NCBI GenBank assembly: GCA_029265905.1
Contig: JAJUGR010000013.1
Span: 1-62,420, forward strand
DNA from: Sporomusaceae bacterium
GTDB taxonomy: Bacteria; Bacillota; Negativicutes; Acidaminococcales; JAJUGR01
DNA: 62,420 bases
Direction of reading: 5' to 3'
Part shown: piece after piece, positions 54,074-62,331 of the stretch
How the letters are laid out: each line of letters opens with the position of its first letter
How positions within the stretch are numbered: position 1 is the stretch's first letter
Program-made: the position numbers and the translations under genes
Notes under the pieces: generated by a model
Told to the model about the DNA's origin: nothing
Seen by the model: only the letters and a program-made list of their open reading frames with translations
Database searches by the model: none

Positions 54074-55464
54074 AAGAGCCGGTTATTTTAATTGTTGATG
54101 ATGAGGCGCCGGTCAGGCTGCTGCTGACGGAGATCGCGAAAAAAGAGGGGTTTGTCACCCAGACGGCCGAAAACGGTCAGGAAGCGGTTGATTTGGTGCG
54201 GTCGGAATGCCCGGATTTGGTGTTCATGGATATTCGGATGCCGGTGCTTGACGGCATGGCGGCTTTTGACATAATGCATGAGGCTTACCCTGATTTGCCG
54301 GTCGTGCTGCTGACGGCGTACGGGACGGTGGACATCGCTGTCGAGGCGATGCACAAGGGCGCGTTCGACTATTTGGTCAAACCGGCTGATGTGGTGGAAA
54401 TTCGGGCGGTGATGAACCGGGTGTTGGCCATTTGGCGCATGCGCGAGGAGTTGGACGGGCTCAGGCGGGAAACTGGCCTGTGGAAGGCGCCGGACAAGAT
54501 TGTCGGACGCAGCGCGGCGATGCAGAACCTGTATAAAATGGTGACGCGCGTGGCCGCTTCCTCGGCGACGGTGCTGATTACCGGCGAGAGCGGCAGCGGC
54601 AAGGAATTGATCGCGAAAACGATTCATGCCAACAGCCCGCGCGCCGGCGGCCGTTTTGTAAAAGTCAATTGCGGGGCGCTGCCGGAAAACCTGATCGAAA
54701 GCGAATTGTTCGGTTATGAAAAAGGCGCGTTTACTGGCGCGGTCGCCAGAAAACTGGGCCGTTTCGATTTGGCGCACGGCGGCACGCTGTTTTTGGATGA
54801 AATCGGCGATTTGCCGCTCGCCATGCAGGTGAAGCTGCTGCGGGTGCTGCAAGAGCAGACGTTTGAACGGGTGGGCGGCGTGGAAACAGTGCAGGTGAAC
54901 GTCCGCGTTTTGGCCGCCACCAATAAAGATTTGTCGAAGATGGCGGAAGCGGGCGCTTTCCGCAAGGACTTGTTCTACCGCCTGAACGTCGTGCCGGTCA
55001 AGGTGCCGCCGTTGCGCGAGCGGCGGGAGGACATTCCGCTGCTGGCGGAGCATTTTCTGCAGCTGTTTGCCAACTGCCACCACTGTGAGGCGCCGGTGAT
55101 GACGGAGGCGGCTCTGCGCGAATTGGTGCAATATGACTGGCCGGGCAATGTGCGGGACTTGGCCAATGTTTTGGAGCGGGCGGTGATTCTGTCGCAAGGG
55201 ATACTTGATGTGGAAGATTTTTCTTTTTTGGCGCCGGCGGCTCTCGCCGCAGCGCCGGGTAGCGACGAGGCTTTTTTTGACTCGCTGTTGAACCGGGGGA
55301 CGCTCAAAGAGATGCTGGCGGAAGTGGAGCGCCGTATTTTGCTACACGTCCTGAACGAAGTGGCGGGGAACCAGTCGCAGGCCGCGCTTCGTTTGGGGAT
55401 GAGCCGGCGGAACCTGATCTATAAGCTGCATGAGCATGACCTCATCCGGCAAGAAGAAGCTTAG
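54070..55464 (+). CDS. NtrC/AtoC-type sigma-54-dependent response regulator
   Basis: 464 residues from TTG 54070, which puts the phosphoacceptor at D54 as in NtrC; TTG 54067 is the alternative. Receiver domain (1-120), AAA+ domain (about 140-375) with Walker A GESGSGKE, sigma-54-contacting GAFTGA, Walker B GGTLFLDEIGDLP and arginine-finger region FRKDLFYRLNVVPVKVPPLRER, and C-terminal Fis-type helix-turn-helix (NQSQAALRLGMSRRNLIYKL). The two next operons both have sigma-54 promoters, so it is their likely activator. Confidence 0.92.
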   Translation: MKEPVILIVDDEAPVRLLLTEIAKKEGFVTQTAENGQEAVDLVRSECPDLVFMDIRMPVLDGMAAFDIMHEAYPDLPVVLLTAYGTVDIAVEAMHKGAFDYLVKPADVVEIRAVMNRVLAIWRMREELDGLRRETGLWKAPDKIVGRSAAMQNLYKMVTRVAASSATVLITGESGSGKELIAKTIHANSPRAGGRFVKVNCGALPENLIESELFGYEKGAFTGAVARKLGRFDLAHGGTLFLDEIGDLPLAMQVKLLRVLQEQTFERVGGVETVQVNVRVLAATNKDLSKMAEAGAFRKDLFYRLNVVPVKVPPLRERREDIPLLAEHFLQLFANCHHCEAPVMTEAALRELVQYDWPGNVRDLANVLERAVILSQGILDVEDFSFLAPAALAAAPGSDEAFFDSLLNRGTLKEMLAEVERRILLHVLNEVAGNQSQAALRLGMSRRNLIYKLHEHDLIRQEEA

Positions 55465-55483
55465 TTGCCAGGCAGATGCTTGT

Positions 55484-55539
55484 GCAAAACAGAACAGGCG
55501 AGTGTGCAACAAATTGCACACTCGCCTGTTCTGTTTTGC
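55484..55539 (+). terminator. 26-bp perfect hairpin after the regulator gene, possible activator site
   Basis: Arms 55484-55509 and 55514-55539 are perfect complements around CAAA; the outer end has GCAAAAC/GTTTTGC. Little T-run follows. Its centre contains TGTGCAA-CAAA-TTGCACA, a palindrome of the type bound by NtrC-class activators. It may be terminator, upstream activator sequence, or both. Confidence 0.7.
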
Positions 55540-55604
55540 TAATGGGCTGTGCGGTGTGCTTGTCAGGGCGCGCGCTGCCGGATGTTGTTCGTTTGAGAAA
55601 AAGT

Positions 55605-55620
55605 TGGCACGAAATTTGCA
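55605..55620 (+). promoter_or_regulatory. Sigma-54 promoter of atoB operon
   Basis: TGGCACGAAATTTGCA matches the consensus TGGCACG-N4-TTGCA exactly; the invariant GG and GC are 10 bases apart. The atoB start is 41 bases after it. Confidence 0.92.
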
Positions 55621-55660
55621 ATAGTAGAAATTGAACAAACAATACGAGGGGGTTATACCT

Positions 55661-56839
55661 ATGAAGGAAGTGGTTATTGTCAGTGCGGCGAGGACGCCGA
55701 TCGGCAATTTTAACGGGAGCTTGGCGCCTTTTTCCGCGCCGGAGCTCGGCGCAATTGCCATCAAAGCGGCGCTTGAGCGGGCGGGCATCAAGCCGGAACA
55801 AGTCGACGAAGTGATCATGGGGAACGTCCTGCAGGCTGGTCTTGGCCAAAACCCGGCCCGTCAGGCGGCGATCAAGGCCGGCATTCCAGTGGAGACGCCC
55901 AGCCTGACAATCAATAAGGTTTGCGGCTCAGGCCTGAAGGCAGTCAACCTGGCGGCACAGGCGATTGTGGCCGGCGATGCGGACATCGTCGTGGCCGGCG
56001 GCATGGAGAGCATGACGAATGCGCCGTATTTGCTGGAAAAAGCGCGCTGGGGGCAGCGGATGGGCGACGGCAAACTTGTCGACGTGATGATTCGTGATGG
56101 ATTGTGGGATGCGTTCAACGATTGCCACATGGGCATTACGGCTGAGAATGTGGCGGAACAATACGGCTTGACTAAAGAGCAGCAAGACGAGATGGCGGCG
56201 GCCTCGCAGCAAAAGGCCGTGGCGGCGATCGAAGCGGGTGCCTTTAAGGAAGAAATCGTGCCTGTGATTATCAAGGGTAAAAAAGGCGACACAGTCTTTG
56301 ATACGGACGAATATCCACGCGCGGGGACGACGACCGAGGCGCTGGCCAAGCTGAAACCGGCCTTTAAAAAGGACGGAACGGTCACGGCCGGCAATGCCTC
56401 CGGCATCAACGACGGCGCGTCGGCGGTGGTCGTTATGTCGAAGGAAAAAGCCGAAGCGCTGGGCATCAAACCGATGGCGAAGATCGCGGGCTATGGCTCC
56501 GGCGGCGTCGAGCCGGCGGTGATGGGCTTGGGGCCGGTGCCGGCGGCGAAACGGGCGCTGAAAAAGGCGGGCCTGACGATTGACCAGCTGGATTTGATCG
56601 AAGCCAACGAGGCGTTTGCCGCGCAGTGGCTGGCGGTCGGCAAGGAATTAGGCTTTGACGCGGATAAGGTCAACGTCAATGGCGGCGCGATCGCGCTCGG
56701 CCATCCGATTGGCGCCAGCGGCAACCGCATTCTCGTTTCACTGTTGCATGCCATGAAAAAACGCGGGGCCAAGCGCGGCCTGGCGACCCTTTGCATCGGC
56801 GGCGGCCAGGGGGCGGCGACGATTGTGGAATTGCTGTAA
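55661..56839 (+). CDS. atoB: Acetyl-CoA acetyltransferase (thiolase II)
   Basis: 392 residues from ATG 55661 with GAGGGGG about 9 bases before. Cleaves or forms acetoacetyl-CoA. Catalytic C88 in [12 protein letters not shown]348 in [10 protein letters not shown] and C378 in TLCIGGGQG. Numbers agree with classical biosynthetic thiolases. In this operon with a CoA transferase and AtoE the direction is probably cleavage to acetyl-CoA during use of acetoacetate or butyrate-level acids, though synthesis is equally possible in a fermenter. Confidence 0.95.
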   Translation: MKEVVIVSAARTPIGNFNGSLAPFSAPELGAIAIKAALERAGIKPEQVDEVIMGNVLQAGLGQNPARQAAIKAGIPVETPSLTINKVCGSGLKAVNLAAQAIVAGDADIVVAGGMESMTNAPYLLEKARWGQRMGDGKLVDVMIRDGLWDAFNDCHMGITAENVAEQYGLTKEQQDEMAAASQQKAVAAIEAGAFKEEIVPVIIKGKKGDTVFDTDEYPRAGTTTEALAKLKPAFKKDGTVTAGNASGINDGASAVVVMSKEKAEALGIKPMAKIAGYGSGGVEPAVMGLGPVPAAKRALKKAGLTIDQLDLIEANEAFAAQWLAVGKELGFDADKVNVNGGAIALGHPIGASGNRILVSLLHAMKKRGAKRGLATLCIGGGQGAATIVELL

Positions 56840-56897
56840 GCCGTAATACGACAACCCCGGGACAAACAGGCTACCAAATATGAGGGAGGACGAAAAT

Positions 56898-58214
56898 ATG
56901 TTGCACGCAATGACCCGCTTTTTCGTCGTGTTGGTGCGCAAGTATTTGCCGGATGCTTATCTCTTCGCGGTGATCCTGACGTTCATCGCTTTTCTCGCCG
57001 CCTTGGCGACGACGGGGAAAACGGCAATGCAGTTGATTGGTTTTTGGGGCGACGGGCTGTGGGGGATCTTAGCCTTCACGATGCAGATGGTGATGGTGCT
57101 CGTGACAGGCCACGCACTGGCGAGCAGCAAGCCGGTGCGCCGCATCCTGGTGATGCTGGCGTCGATCCCGAAGGACAGCGCGCAAGCGGCGATGCTGTGC
57201 GTCTTTGTCGCCGGGGTCGCCAATTTCTTCAACTGGGGCTTCGGCCTGGTTGTAGCAGCGCTGCTGGCGCGTGAACTGGCCCGCAAGGTGCCGAACATGG
57301 ACTATGGTTTTGTCGTGGCCGCCGGCTACTCCGGCTTTGTCATCTGGCACGCCGGCATTTCCGGCTCCATTCCGCTGGCCATTGCTTCCAAGGGACATCT
57401 GGTTGAAAAACTGATTGGCATCGTCCCTACCTCCCAGACGATTTTCTCCTCGTGGAATTTGATCATCACTTGGACGATCATCATCACGCTGCCGTTCTTG
57501 TTCAAGTTCATGTGCCCGCCGGAACATGAAATCCGGCCGATTGATCCAGCCCTGTTGGTTGAACCGGAGGAGGAAAAGGAACCGGAAGTGCACACCCTTG
57601 CCACCTGGCTTGAACACAGCATGCTGATCAATGGTATCTTTGGCCTGATGGGCGTGCTCTATTTGGGCAACTACCTGGCTAAGAACGGCTTCAACCTGAG
57701 CTTGAACATTGTTATCTTCATCTTCATGTGGGCGGGCATCATCCTGCATAAGACGCCGATCAACTACGTCCGGGCCGTCAACGAGGCGATCAAGGGCGCC
57801 GGCGGTCTGGCGTTGCAGTTCCCGCTCTACGGCGGCATCCAGGGCATTATGATTTCGTCCGGCCTGGCCGCTTTGATCGCAAACTGGTTTGTTTCTTTCT
57901 CCACGCCGCAGACCTTCCCGCTCTTCACCTTCTTTGCCGGCGGCATCATCAACATGTTTGTGCCGTCCGGCGGCGGCCAATGGGTCGTGCAGGGGCCGAT
58001 CAACATTCCAGCCGGCATAGCGCTCGGCGTCGATCCGGCCAAGGTGGCGATGGGCATCGCCTATGGCGATCAATGGACGAACATGATCCAGCCGTTCTGG
58101 GCCTTGCCGCTGTTGGGCATCGCGAAGCTTGGCGTGCGCGACATCATGGGCTATTGCACGATGACGCTGATCTGGTCCGGCCTTATCATCAGCGCCGGAT
58201 TGTTGTGGCTGTAG
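56898..58214 (+). CDS. atoE: AtoE-type short-chain fatty acid transporter (first copy)
   Basis: 438 residues from ATG 56898 (GGGAGGA 8 bases before). Strongly hydrophobic, about 10-12 membrane segments, SCFA_trans family. Conserved pieces are NFFNWGFGLVVAALLARELAR, GYSGFVIWHAGISGSIPLAIA, LQFPLYGGIQGIMI, NMFVPSGGGQWVVQGPI and GDQWTNMIQPFWALPLL. Imports short-chain fatty acids or acetoacetate. The 20-20-fold similar protein at 60971 is a second member. It is followed by the CoA transferase genes. Confidence 0.9.
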   Translation: MLHAMTRFFVVLVRKYLPDAYLFAVILTFIAFLAALATTGKTAMQLIGFWGDGLWGILAFTMQMVMVLVTGHALASSKPVRRILVMLASIPKDSAQAAMLCVFVAGVANFFNWGFGLVVAALLARELARKVPNMDYGFVVAAGYSGFVIWHAGISGSIPLAIASKGHLVEKLIGIVPTSQTIFSSWNLIITWTIIITLPFLFKFMCPPEHEIRPIDPALLVEPEEEKEPEVHTLATWLEHSMLINGIFGLMGVLYLGNYLAKNGFNLSLNIVIFIFMWAGIILHKTPINYVRAVNEAIKGAGGLALQFPLYGGIQGIMISSGLAALIANWFVSFSTPQTFPLFTFFAGGIINMFVPSGGGQWVVQGPINIPAGIALGVDPAKVAMGIAYGDQWTNMIQPFWALPLLGIAKLGVRDIMGYCTMTLIWSGLIISAGLLWL

Positions 58215-58256
58215 TTTGAACGTGATGATAAGACACTGCAGGAGAGGATGGTTAAG

Positions 58257-58904
58257 ATGGCAAAACTGATAAGCGCGTCTGAGGCCGCGACGATGATCGA
58301 AGACGGCGCGAGTGTAATGATTGGCGGCTTTTTAAATTGCGGCGGGCCGGAAGCTTTGGTTGACGCGGTATTGGCCGCCGGGAAAAAAGACCTGACGCTG
58401 ATCGCCAACGATACGGCCTTCCCCGACAAGGGCATCGGCAAGCTGATTGTGGAAAAGCGGGCGCAAAAGGTGATCGTTTCCCACATCGGGACCAACAAGG
58501 AAACGGGCCGGCAAATGAACGCCGGCGAGCTGGCGGTCGAACTGGTTCCGCAAGGCACGCTGGCGGAGAGAATTCGGGCGGGCGGATTTGGCCTCGGCGG
58601 CTTTCTGACCCCGACCGGCGTTGGCACGCCGGTGGCGGAGGATAAGGAGGTCAAGGTGGTCAATGGGCGGACATACCTCCTGGAACTGCCCCTCACAGCG
58701 GATGTGGCGCTGGTGAAAGCCTATAAGGCGGATAAGGCGGGCAACCTCGTTTTCCGGCGGTCGGCGCGCAATTTCAACCCCTTGATGGCGACCGCGGCAG
58801 CGGTCACGATTGTCGAAGCGGAGCATATTGTGGAAATCGGCGAACTTGATCCGGACGAAATCGTCACGCCGAGCATTTTTGTCCAGTACCTGGTCCAGGG
58901 TTAA
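58257..58904 (+). CDS. atoD: Acetate/acetoacetate CoA-transferase subunit alpha
   Basis: 215 residues from ATG 58257, 9 bases after GGAGAGG; ATG 58248 directly touches that site and is less likely. Family I CoA transferase A subunit: IEDGASVMIGGFLNCGGPEALVDAV, NDTAFPDKGIGKLI, SHIGTNKETGRQMNAGELAVELVPQGTLAERIRAGG and GFLTPTGVGT. It moves CoA from acetyl-CoA to acetoacetate or a short-chain acid. Partner gene begins 12 bases downstream. Confidence 0.92.
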   Translation: MAKLISASEAATMIEDGASVMIGGFLNCGGPEALVDAVLAAGKKDLTLIANDTAFPDKGIGKLIVEKRAQKVIVSHIGTNKETGRQMNAGELAVELVPQGTLAERIRAGGFGLGGFLTPTGVGTPVAEDKEVKVVNGRTYLLELPLTADVALVKAYKADKAGNLVFRRSARNFNPLMATAAAVTIVEAEHIVEIGELDPDEIVTPSIFVQYLVQG

Positions 58905-58916
58905 GGAGGCATGAAC

Positions 58917-59570
58917 ATGGATGCAAAAACGATTATTGCCAAACGTGTTGCGCAAGAGTTTAAAGACGGCGATTATGTCAACCTAGGAATCGGCATTCCG
59001 ACCCTGGTCGCCAACCACCTGCCGGAGGGCGTGACAGTGGTGCTGCAGTCGGAGAACGGCTTTTTGGGCGTCGGTCCGGCACCGGCCCCGGAAGACGCGG
59101 ATAAGGATGTCGTCAACGCCGGCGGCCAGCCGGTGACGATCATGCCGGGCGGCGCCTGCTTTGACAGCGCGACTTCGTTCGGCATCATCCGCGGCGGGCA
59201 TTTGGCCGGTACGGTTCTCGGTGCGCTGGAAGTCGACGAAGAGGGAAACCTGGCCAACTGGATGATTCCCGGCAAGATGGTGCCAGGCATGGGCGGCGCG
59301 ATGGACCTGGTCGCCGGCGCGAAAAAAGTGATCATCGCCATGGAGCATACGGCCAAGGGCAGTCCGAAGATTCTACCCAAGTGCACGCTGCCGCTGACGG
59401 CGGCCAAAGAAGTGGATTTGATCATCACCGAACTAGCGGTGATGCAGGTAACCTTGGGCGGGCTTGTTTTGACCGAATTGGCGCCCGGCGTCAAGGTGGA
59501 AGACGTTCAGGCGGCGACGGCGGCGAACTTCGCCATCTCGCCGGATTTAAAGGAAATGTGTCTGGCATAG
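58917..59570 (+). CDS. atoA: Acetate/acetoacetate CoA-transferase subunit beta
   Basis: 217 residues from ATG 58917, 7 bases after AAGGAGG; ATG 58911 is too near it. Active glutamate E46 in [12 protein letters not shown], which forms the CoA thioester. [15 protein letters not shown] and [23 protein letters not shown] follow. Forms the heteromeric enzyme with the alpha subunit upstream. Last gene of the operon; a 20-bp-stem terminator lies 4 bases after the stop. Confidence 0.93.
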   Translation: MDAKTIIAKRVAQEFKDGDYVNLGIGIPTLVANHLPEGVTVVLQSENGFLGVGPAPAPEDADKDVVNAGGQPVTIMPGGACFDSATSFGIIRGGHLAGTVLGALEVDEEGNLANWMIPGKMVPGMGGAMDLVAGAKKVIIAMEHTAKGSPKILPKCTLPLTAAKEVDLIITELAVMQVTLGGLVLTELAPGVKVEDVQAATAANFAISPDLKEMCLA

Positions 59571-59574
59571 TTGC

Positions 59575-59628
59575 CTAAAAAACAAGCGCTTCGCACGCCC
59601 GAAATGGCGCGAAGCGCTTGTTTTTTAG
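59575..59628 (+). terminator. Terminator after atoA, 20-bp perfect stem
   Basis: CTAAAAAACAAGCGCTTCGC and its exact complement GCGAAGCGCTTGTTTTTTAG, with six T residues in the second arm. Confidence 0.9.
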
Positions 59629-59678
59629 CGGTGTGGAAGGGGGCGGCTGTAAAAAGGCGTGCCGGTTTGAGTTGAAGC

Positions 59679-59726
59679 CAAGTGATGAAAAGGCGCATCG
59701 CGATCGATGCGCCTTTTCATCACTTG
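59679..59726. repeat. 22-bp perfect inverted repeat with CGAT loop
   Basis: Arms 59679-59700 and 59705-59726 are exact complements (CAAGTGATGAAAAGGCGCATCG as two halves, written here as its first 11 and last 11 bases). No T tract follows. Second terminator or protein-binding site. Confidence 0.7.
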
Positions 59727-59764
59727 AAAGATCGGAAAAATCAGAGTATTGCCTGCTTTCAGGG

Positions 59765-59797
59765 TTTTGCGATGACATATTTCATCGAGAGCGCAAA
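59765..59797. promoter_or_regulatory. Nested inverted repeat upstream of second sigma-54 promoter
   Basis: Outer TTTTGC/GCAAAA and inner CGATGA-N6-TCATCG. Its centre is about 60 bases before the -24 element; position suits an enhancer site for the AtoC-type regulator. Confidence 0.45.
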
Positions 59798-59835
59798 AAT
59801 CCCCGGCAAAAGCCTGGTTGGCGGGGCATAAATGT

Positions 59836-59851
59836 TGGCACGAATTTTGCA
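59836..59851 (+). promoter_or_regulatory. Sigma-54 promoter of hbd-atoE2 operon
   Basis: TGGCACGAATTTTGCA again matches TGGCACG-N4-TTGCA exactly. The two promoters differ only in the N4 spacer. Confidence 0.92.
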
Positions 59852-59996
59852 TAAATTAAGAAATAGGAGCAAAAAGAGGGGCGGGTGACGAATTTAGTTT
59901 TTACTGTGTAAAGTCCGCGCGGCGCACAGGGCCGTGCCAGCGCCGGCGGACGCGCGCAAAATGTTGCGTTTGTCATGATAACGAGGAGGGGAAGGA

Positions 59997-60944
59997 ATGA
60001 TTCAGAAAATAGCGGTTTTGGGTTCGGGGACGATGGGGCATGGGATTGCGGAGTCGTTTGCACTGTACGGATACGATGTGAATCTGTATGATACTGATGA
60101 GAAGCGGCTGCAGGCGGCGATCGAGGAAATCAAGGCTGAGCTGGCCTTGTTGGCGGAAGAGGGCTTCATTGAAGCCGGGGCGATTGACGGCGTGCTGGGC
60201 CGGATCAAGCTGGTAGCGGATTTGAAGGAAACCGTTGCCGACCGCGACTTTGTCATCGAGGCGGTGCCGGAAATCATGGAGCTCAAGCAGAGCTTGTTCA
60301 AGCAGTTGGACGAGTATTGCCCGTCCTATACGATTTTCGCCAGCAACACTTCCAGCCTGCCGCTGGCGGGGATGATGGAGCGGGTCAGTGAGGTGCGCAA
60401 GGCGCGGATGATGGTCAACCATTGGTATAATCCCGGTCATCTGATGCCGATCGTCGAGCTCTCTTTCTTCGGCAATATGTCCGCCGATTTGTATGAAGAA
60501 GTGGCTGATATGTACCGCAGGATCAAAAAGCAGACGGTCAAGGTTTTGAAGGACGTGCCCGGGTTGGTGGCGAATCGGATCCAGCAGGGCGTGGCGAGGG
60601 AAGCCTTCTCCATCATCGAACAGGGGATCGCGGCGCCGGAGGACGTCGATAAGGCGCTGAAATTCGGCCCGGCCTTCCGCTATGCGACGACCGGGCAGTT
60701 GGAGGTGGCCGACTTTGGCGGCTTGGATATTTGGTGCGTTGTCGGCGACAACCTGCTCAAGGTGATGGACAACTCGCCGTGCGCCAATGCGCTGCTGCGG
60801 CAAAAAGTAGCGGAAGGAAAGCTGGGAGTGAAGTCCGGCGAAGGCTTTTACCAATACAAACCGGAAGAAATTCCGGAGATTAAACGGCGGTTTATGAAAA
60901 AGCTGATCCATCAGCTCAAGGCATCGGAATACTACGTTCAATAA
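59997..60944 (+). CDS. 3-hydroxyacyl-CoA dehydrogenase family protein
   Basis: 315 residues, about 30 longer than typical Hbd (282). NAD-binding loop VLGSGTMGHGIAES (7-20), the catalytic pair H142 and E154 in NHWYNPGHLMPIVE, and the C-terminal dimer domain KDVPGLVANRIQQGVAREAFSIIEQGIAAPEDVDKAL. It interconverts 3-hydroxyacyl-CoA and 3-oxoacyl-CoA, probably the 3-hydroxybutyryl-CoA step that meets the thiolase. The HWYNPGH motif departs from the usual HFFNP, so the substrate may differ. Followed by an AtoE gene after 26 bases. Confidence 0.85.
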   Translation: MIQKIAVLGSGTMGHGIAESFALYGYDVNLYDTDEKRLQAAIEEIKAELALLAEEGFIEAGAIDGVLGRIKLVADLKETVADRDFVIEAVPEIMELKQSLFKQLDEYCPSYTIFASNTSSLPLAGMMERVSEVRKARMMVNHWYNPGHLMPIVELSFFGNMSADLYEEVADMYRRIKKQTVKVLKDVPGLVANRIQQGVAREAFSIIEQGIAAPEDVDKALKFGPAFRYATTGQLEVADFGGLDIWCVVGDNLLKVMDNSPCANALLRQKVAEGKLGVKSGEGFYQYKPEEIPEIKRRFMKKLIHQLKASEYYVQ

Positions 60945-60970
60945 GAAAGGAAGCGAGGGGGAAAGCATAC

Positions 60971-62311
60971 ATGCTATGGAGACTATCGAAGAAATTCCAA
61001 TTTGCTGCTGATCGCATTATTCCGGACTCGTTCGTGTTTTGCGTCATCTTGACCCTGATCTGTTTTGGCGCCGGGCTGGTGGTCGCCCAGGGGCAGGCGA
61101 TGAAGCTGACGCTCGGCTGGTACAACGGGCTGTGGACGATGATCGCGTTCGCCTTCCAAATGTCGTTTATGGTCATCTGCTGCGGCGCCGCTGCCAAGTC
61201 GCCGTTTGTCGAGCGTTCGCTGGCCAAAGTCGCCAAGCTGCCCAGCTCGCCGGCCGTCGCGATGGTCGTGCTGCTGTTGTTCGGCTATATTTCCAGTTTG
61301 ATCAACTGGGCCTTTTCGACGATCCTGACGCCGATCCTGGCGATGCAGCTGTCGCGGAATGTGAAAGGGCTTCATTTTCCGATGATGATCGCCGCTGGTT
61401 ATACGACGATGATTGTCGGGCAGGTTTGGTGCCCCAGCGCCAGCGTCTACGCGCTGGTGGCGACGAAGGGGCACTTTTTGGAAAAGCAAATCGGCCTGTT
61501 CACCCAAGACGTGACCTGCTACAACCCAGTCAATACGGCCTTGTTTTTCATCCTGGTCGTCACCGTCATCTTGATCGGCGTGTTCACCCGCCCGCCGGAA
61601 TCAGAACTGATCATGTACCAGCCCAAGGATGAGGAGCCTGTGGCGGTTCAGGCGGCCGAGGAAGAGGAGACGCTCGCCGACAAAATGAACGGCAGCCGCT
61701 TCCTGATGATCATTCTGGGAGTTGCCGGCCTGGCCGTTATTGCACACGACATCATGGAAAAAGGAATTATCGCCTCGTTGAACTTCAACTTCGTCATCTT
61801 CATTTTCTTGACCCTGAACACGTTCTTGTACAATACGCCGCGCAAGTTCGTCGAGGCCTTTAAGGATACGATGAAGCCGGCCGCCGAGGTCATGCTGCAG
61901 TTTCCCTTCTACGGCGGCATCATGGGCATTATGACCGCCTCGGGCCTGGGCAAGGTCATTGCGAATTTCATTATCCAGGTGGCGACGCCTGACACGATCT
62001 ACACCTGGTCCTTCTTGTCGGCGGCGCTTCTGAACACCTTTATTCCGTCGCAAGGCGGGCAGTGGATCGTGCAGGGGCCGATTTTGATGGAGGCGGCCCA
62101 GGCGCTGAACGCCAACATCCCGCTCGTCATGAATGCCTTTGTTCATGGCGACGAGGTGACGAACTTGATCCAACCGCTGTACGTCATTCCGGCCTTGGCG
62201 CTTGTCGGCATGAAGCTGAAGGAAGTCTGGGGATTCATGGCCTTCATTTGCATGTTCTGGATGGTCATCGCTTCGGTTGGCTTCTGGATTCTGCCGAAAA
62301 TCTTGATGTAG
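60971..62311 (+). CDS. atoE: AtoE-type short-chain fatty acid transporter (second copy)
   Basis: 446 residues, about 10-12 membrane segments. Shares key stretches with the first copy: INWAFSTILTPILAMQLSRNVK, LQFPFYGGIMGIMTASGLGKVIANF, NTFIPSQGGQWIVQGPI and GDEVTNLIQPLYVIPAL. The cytoplasmic loop near 210-235 is more acidic than in the first copy. It probably imports a different but related acid together with the dehydrogenase encoded before it. The ATG follows GCGAGGGGGAAAGC. Confidence 0.9.
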   Translation: MLWRLSKKFQFAADRIIPDSFVFCVILTLICFGAGLVVAQGQAMKLTLGWYNGLWTMIAFAFQMSFMVICCGAAAKSPFVERSLAKVAKLPSSPAVAMVVLLLFGYISSLINWAFSTILTPILAMQLSRNVKGLHFPMMIAAGYTTMIVGQVWCPSASVYALVATKGHFLEKQIGLFTQDVTCYNPVNTALFFILVVTVILIGVFTRPPESELIMYQPKDEEPVAVQAAEEEETLADKMNGSRFLMIILGVAGLAVIAHDIMEKGIIASLNFNFVIFIFLTLNTFLYNTPRKFVEAFKDTMKPAAEVMLQFPFYGGIMGIMTASGLGKVIANFIIQVATPDTIYTWSFLSAALLNTFIPSQGGQWIVQGPILMEAAQALNANIPLVMNAFVHGDEVTNLIQPLYVIPALALVGMKLKEVWGFMAFICMFWMVIASVGFWILPKILM

Positions 62312-62331
62312 TGATTGCCTGAACCGGGCGT

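Larger units (their letters stand above)
59571..59996. other. 426-base gene-free regulatory interval between atoA and hbd
   Basis: No gene is seen. It holds, in order, the atoA terminator (59575-59628), a 22-bp perfect hairpin (59679-59726), a nested inverted repeat (59765-59797) and a sigma-54 promoter (59836-59851). The 145 bases after the promoter form a long untranslated leader. Confidence 0.75.
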
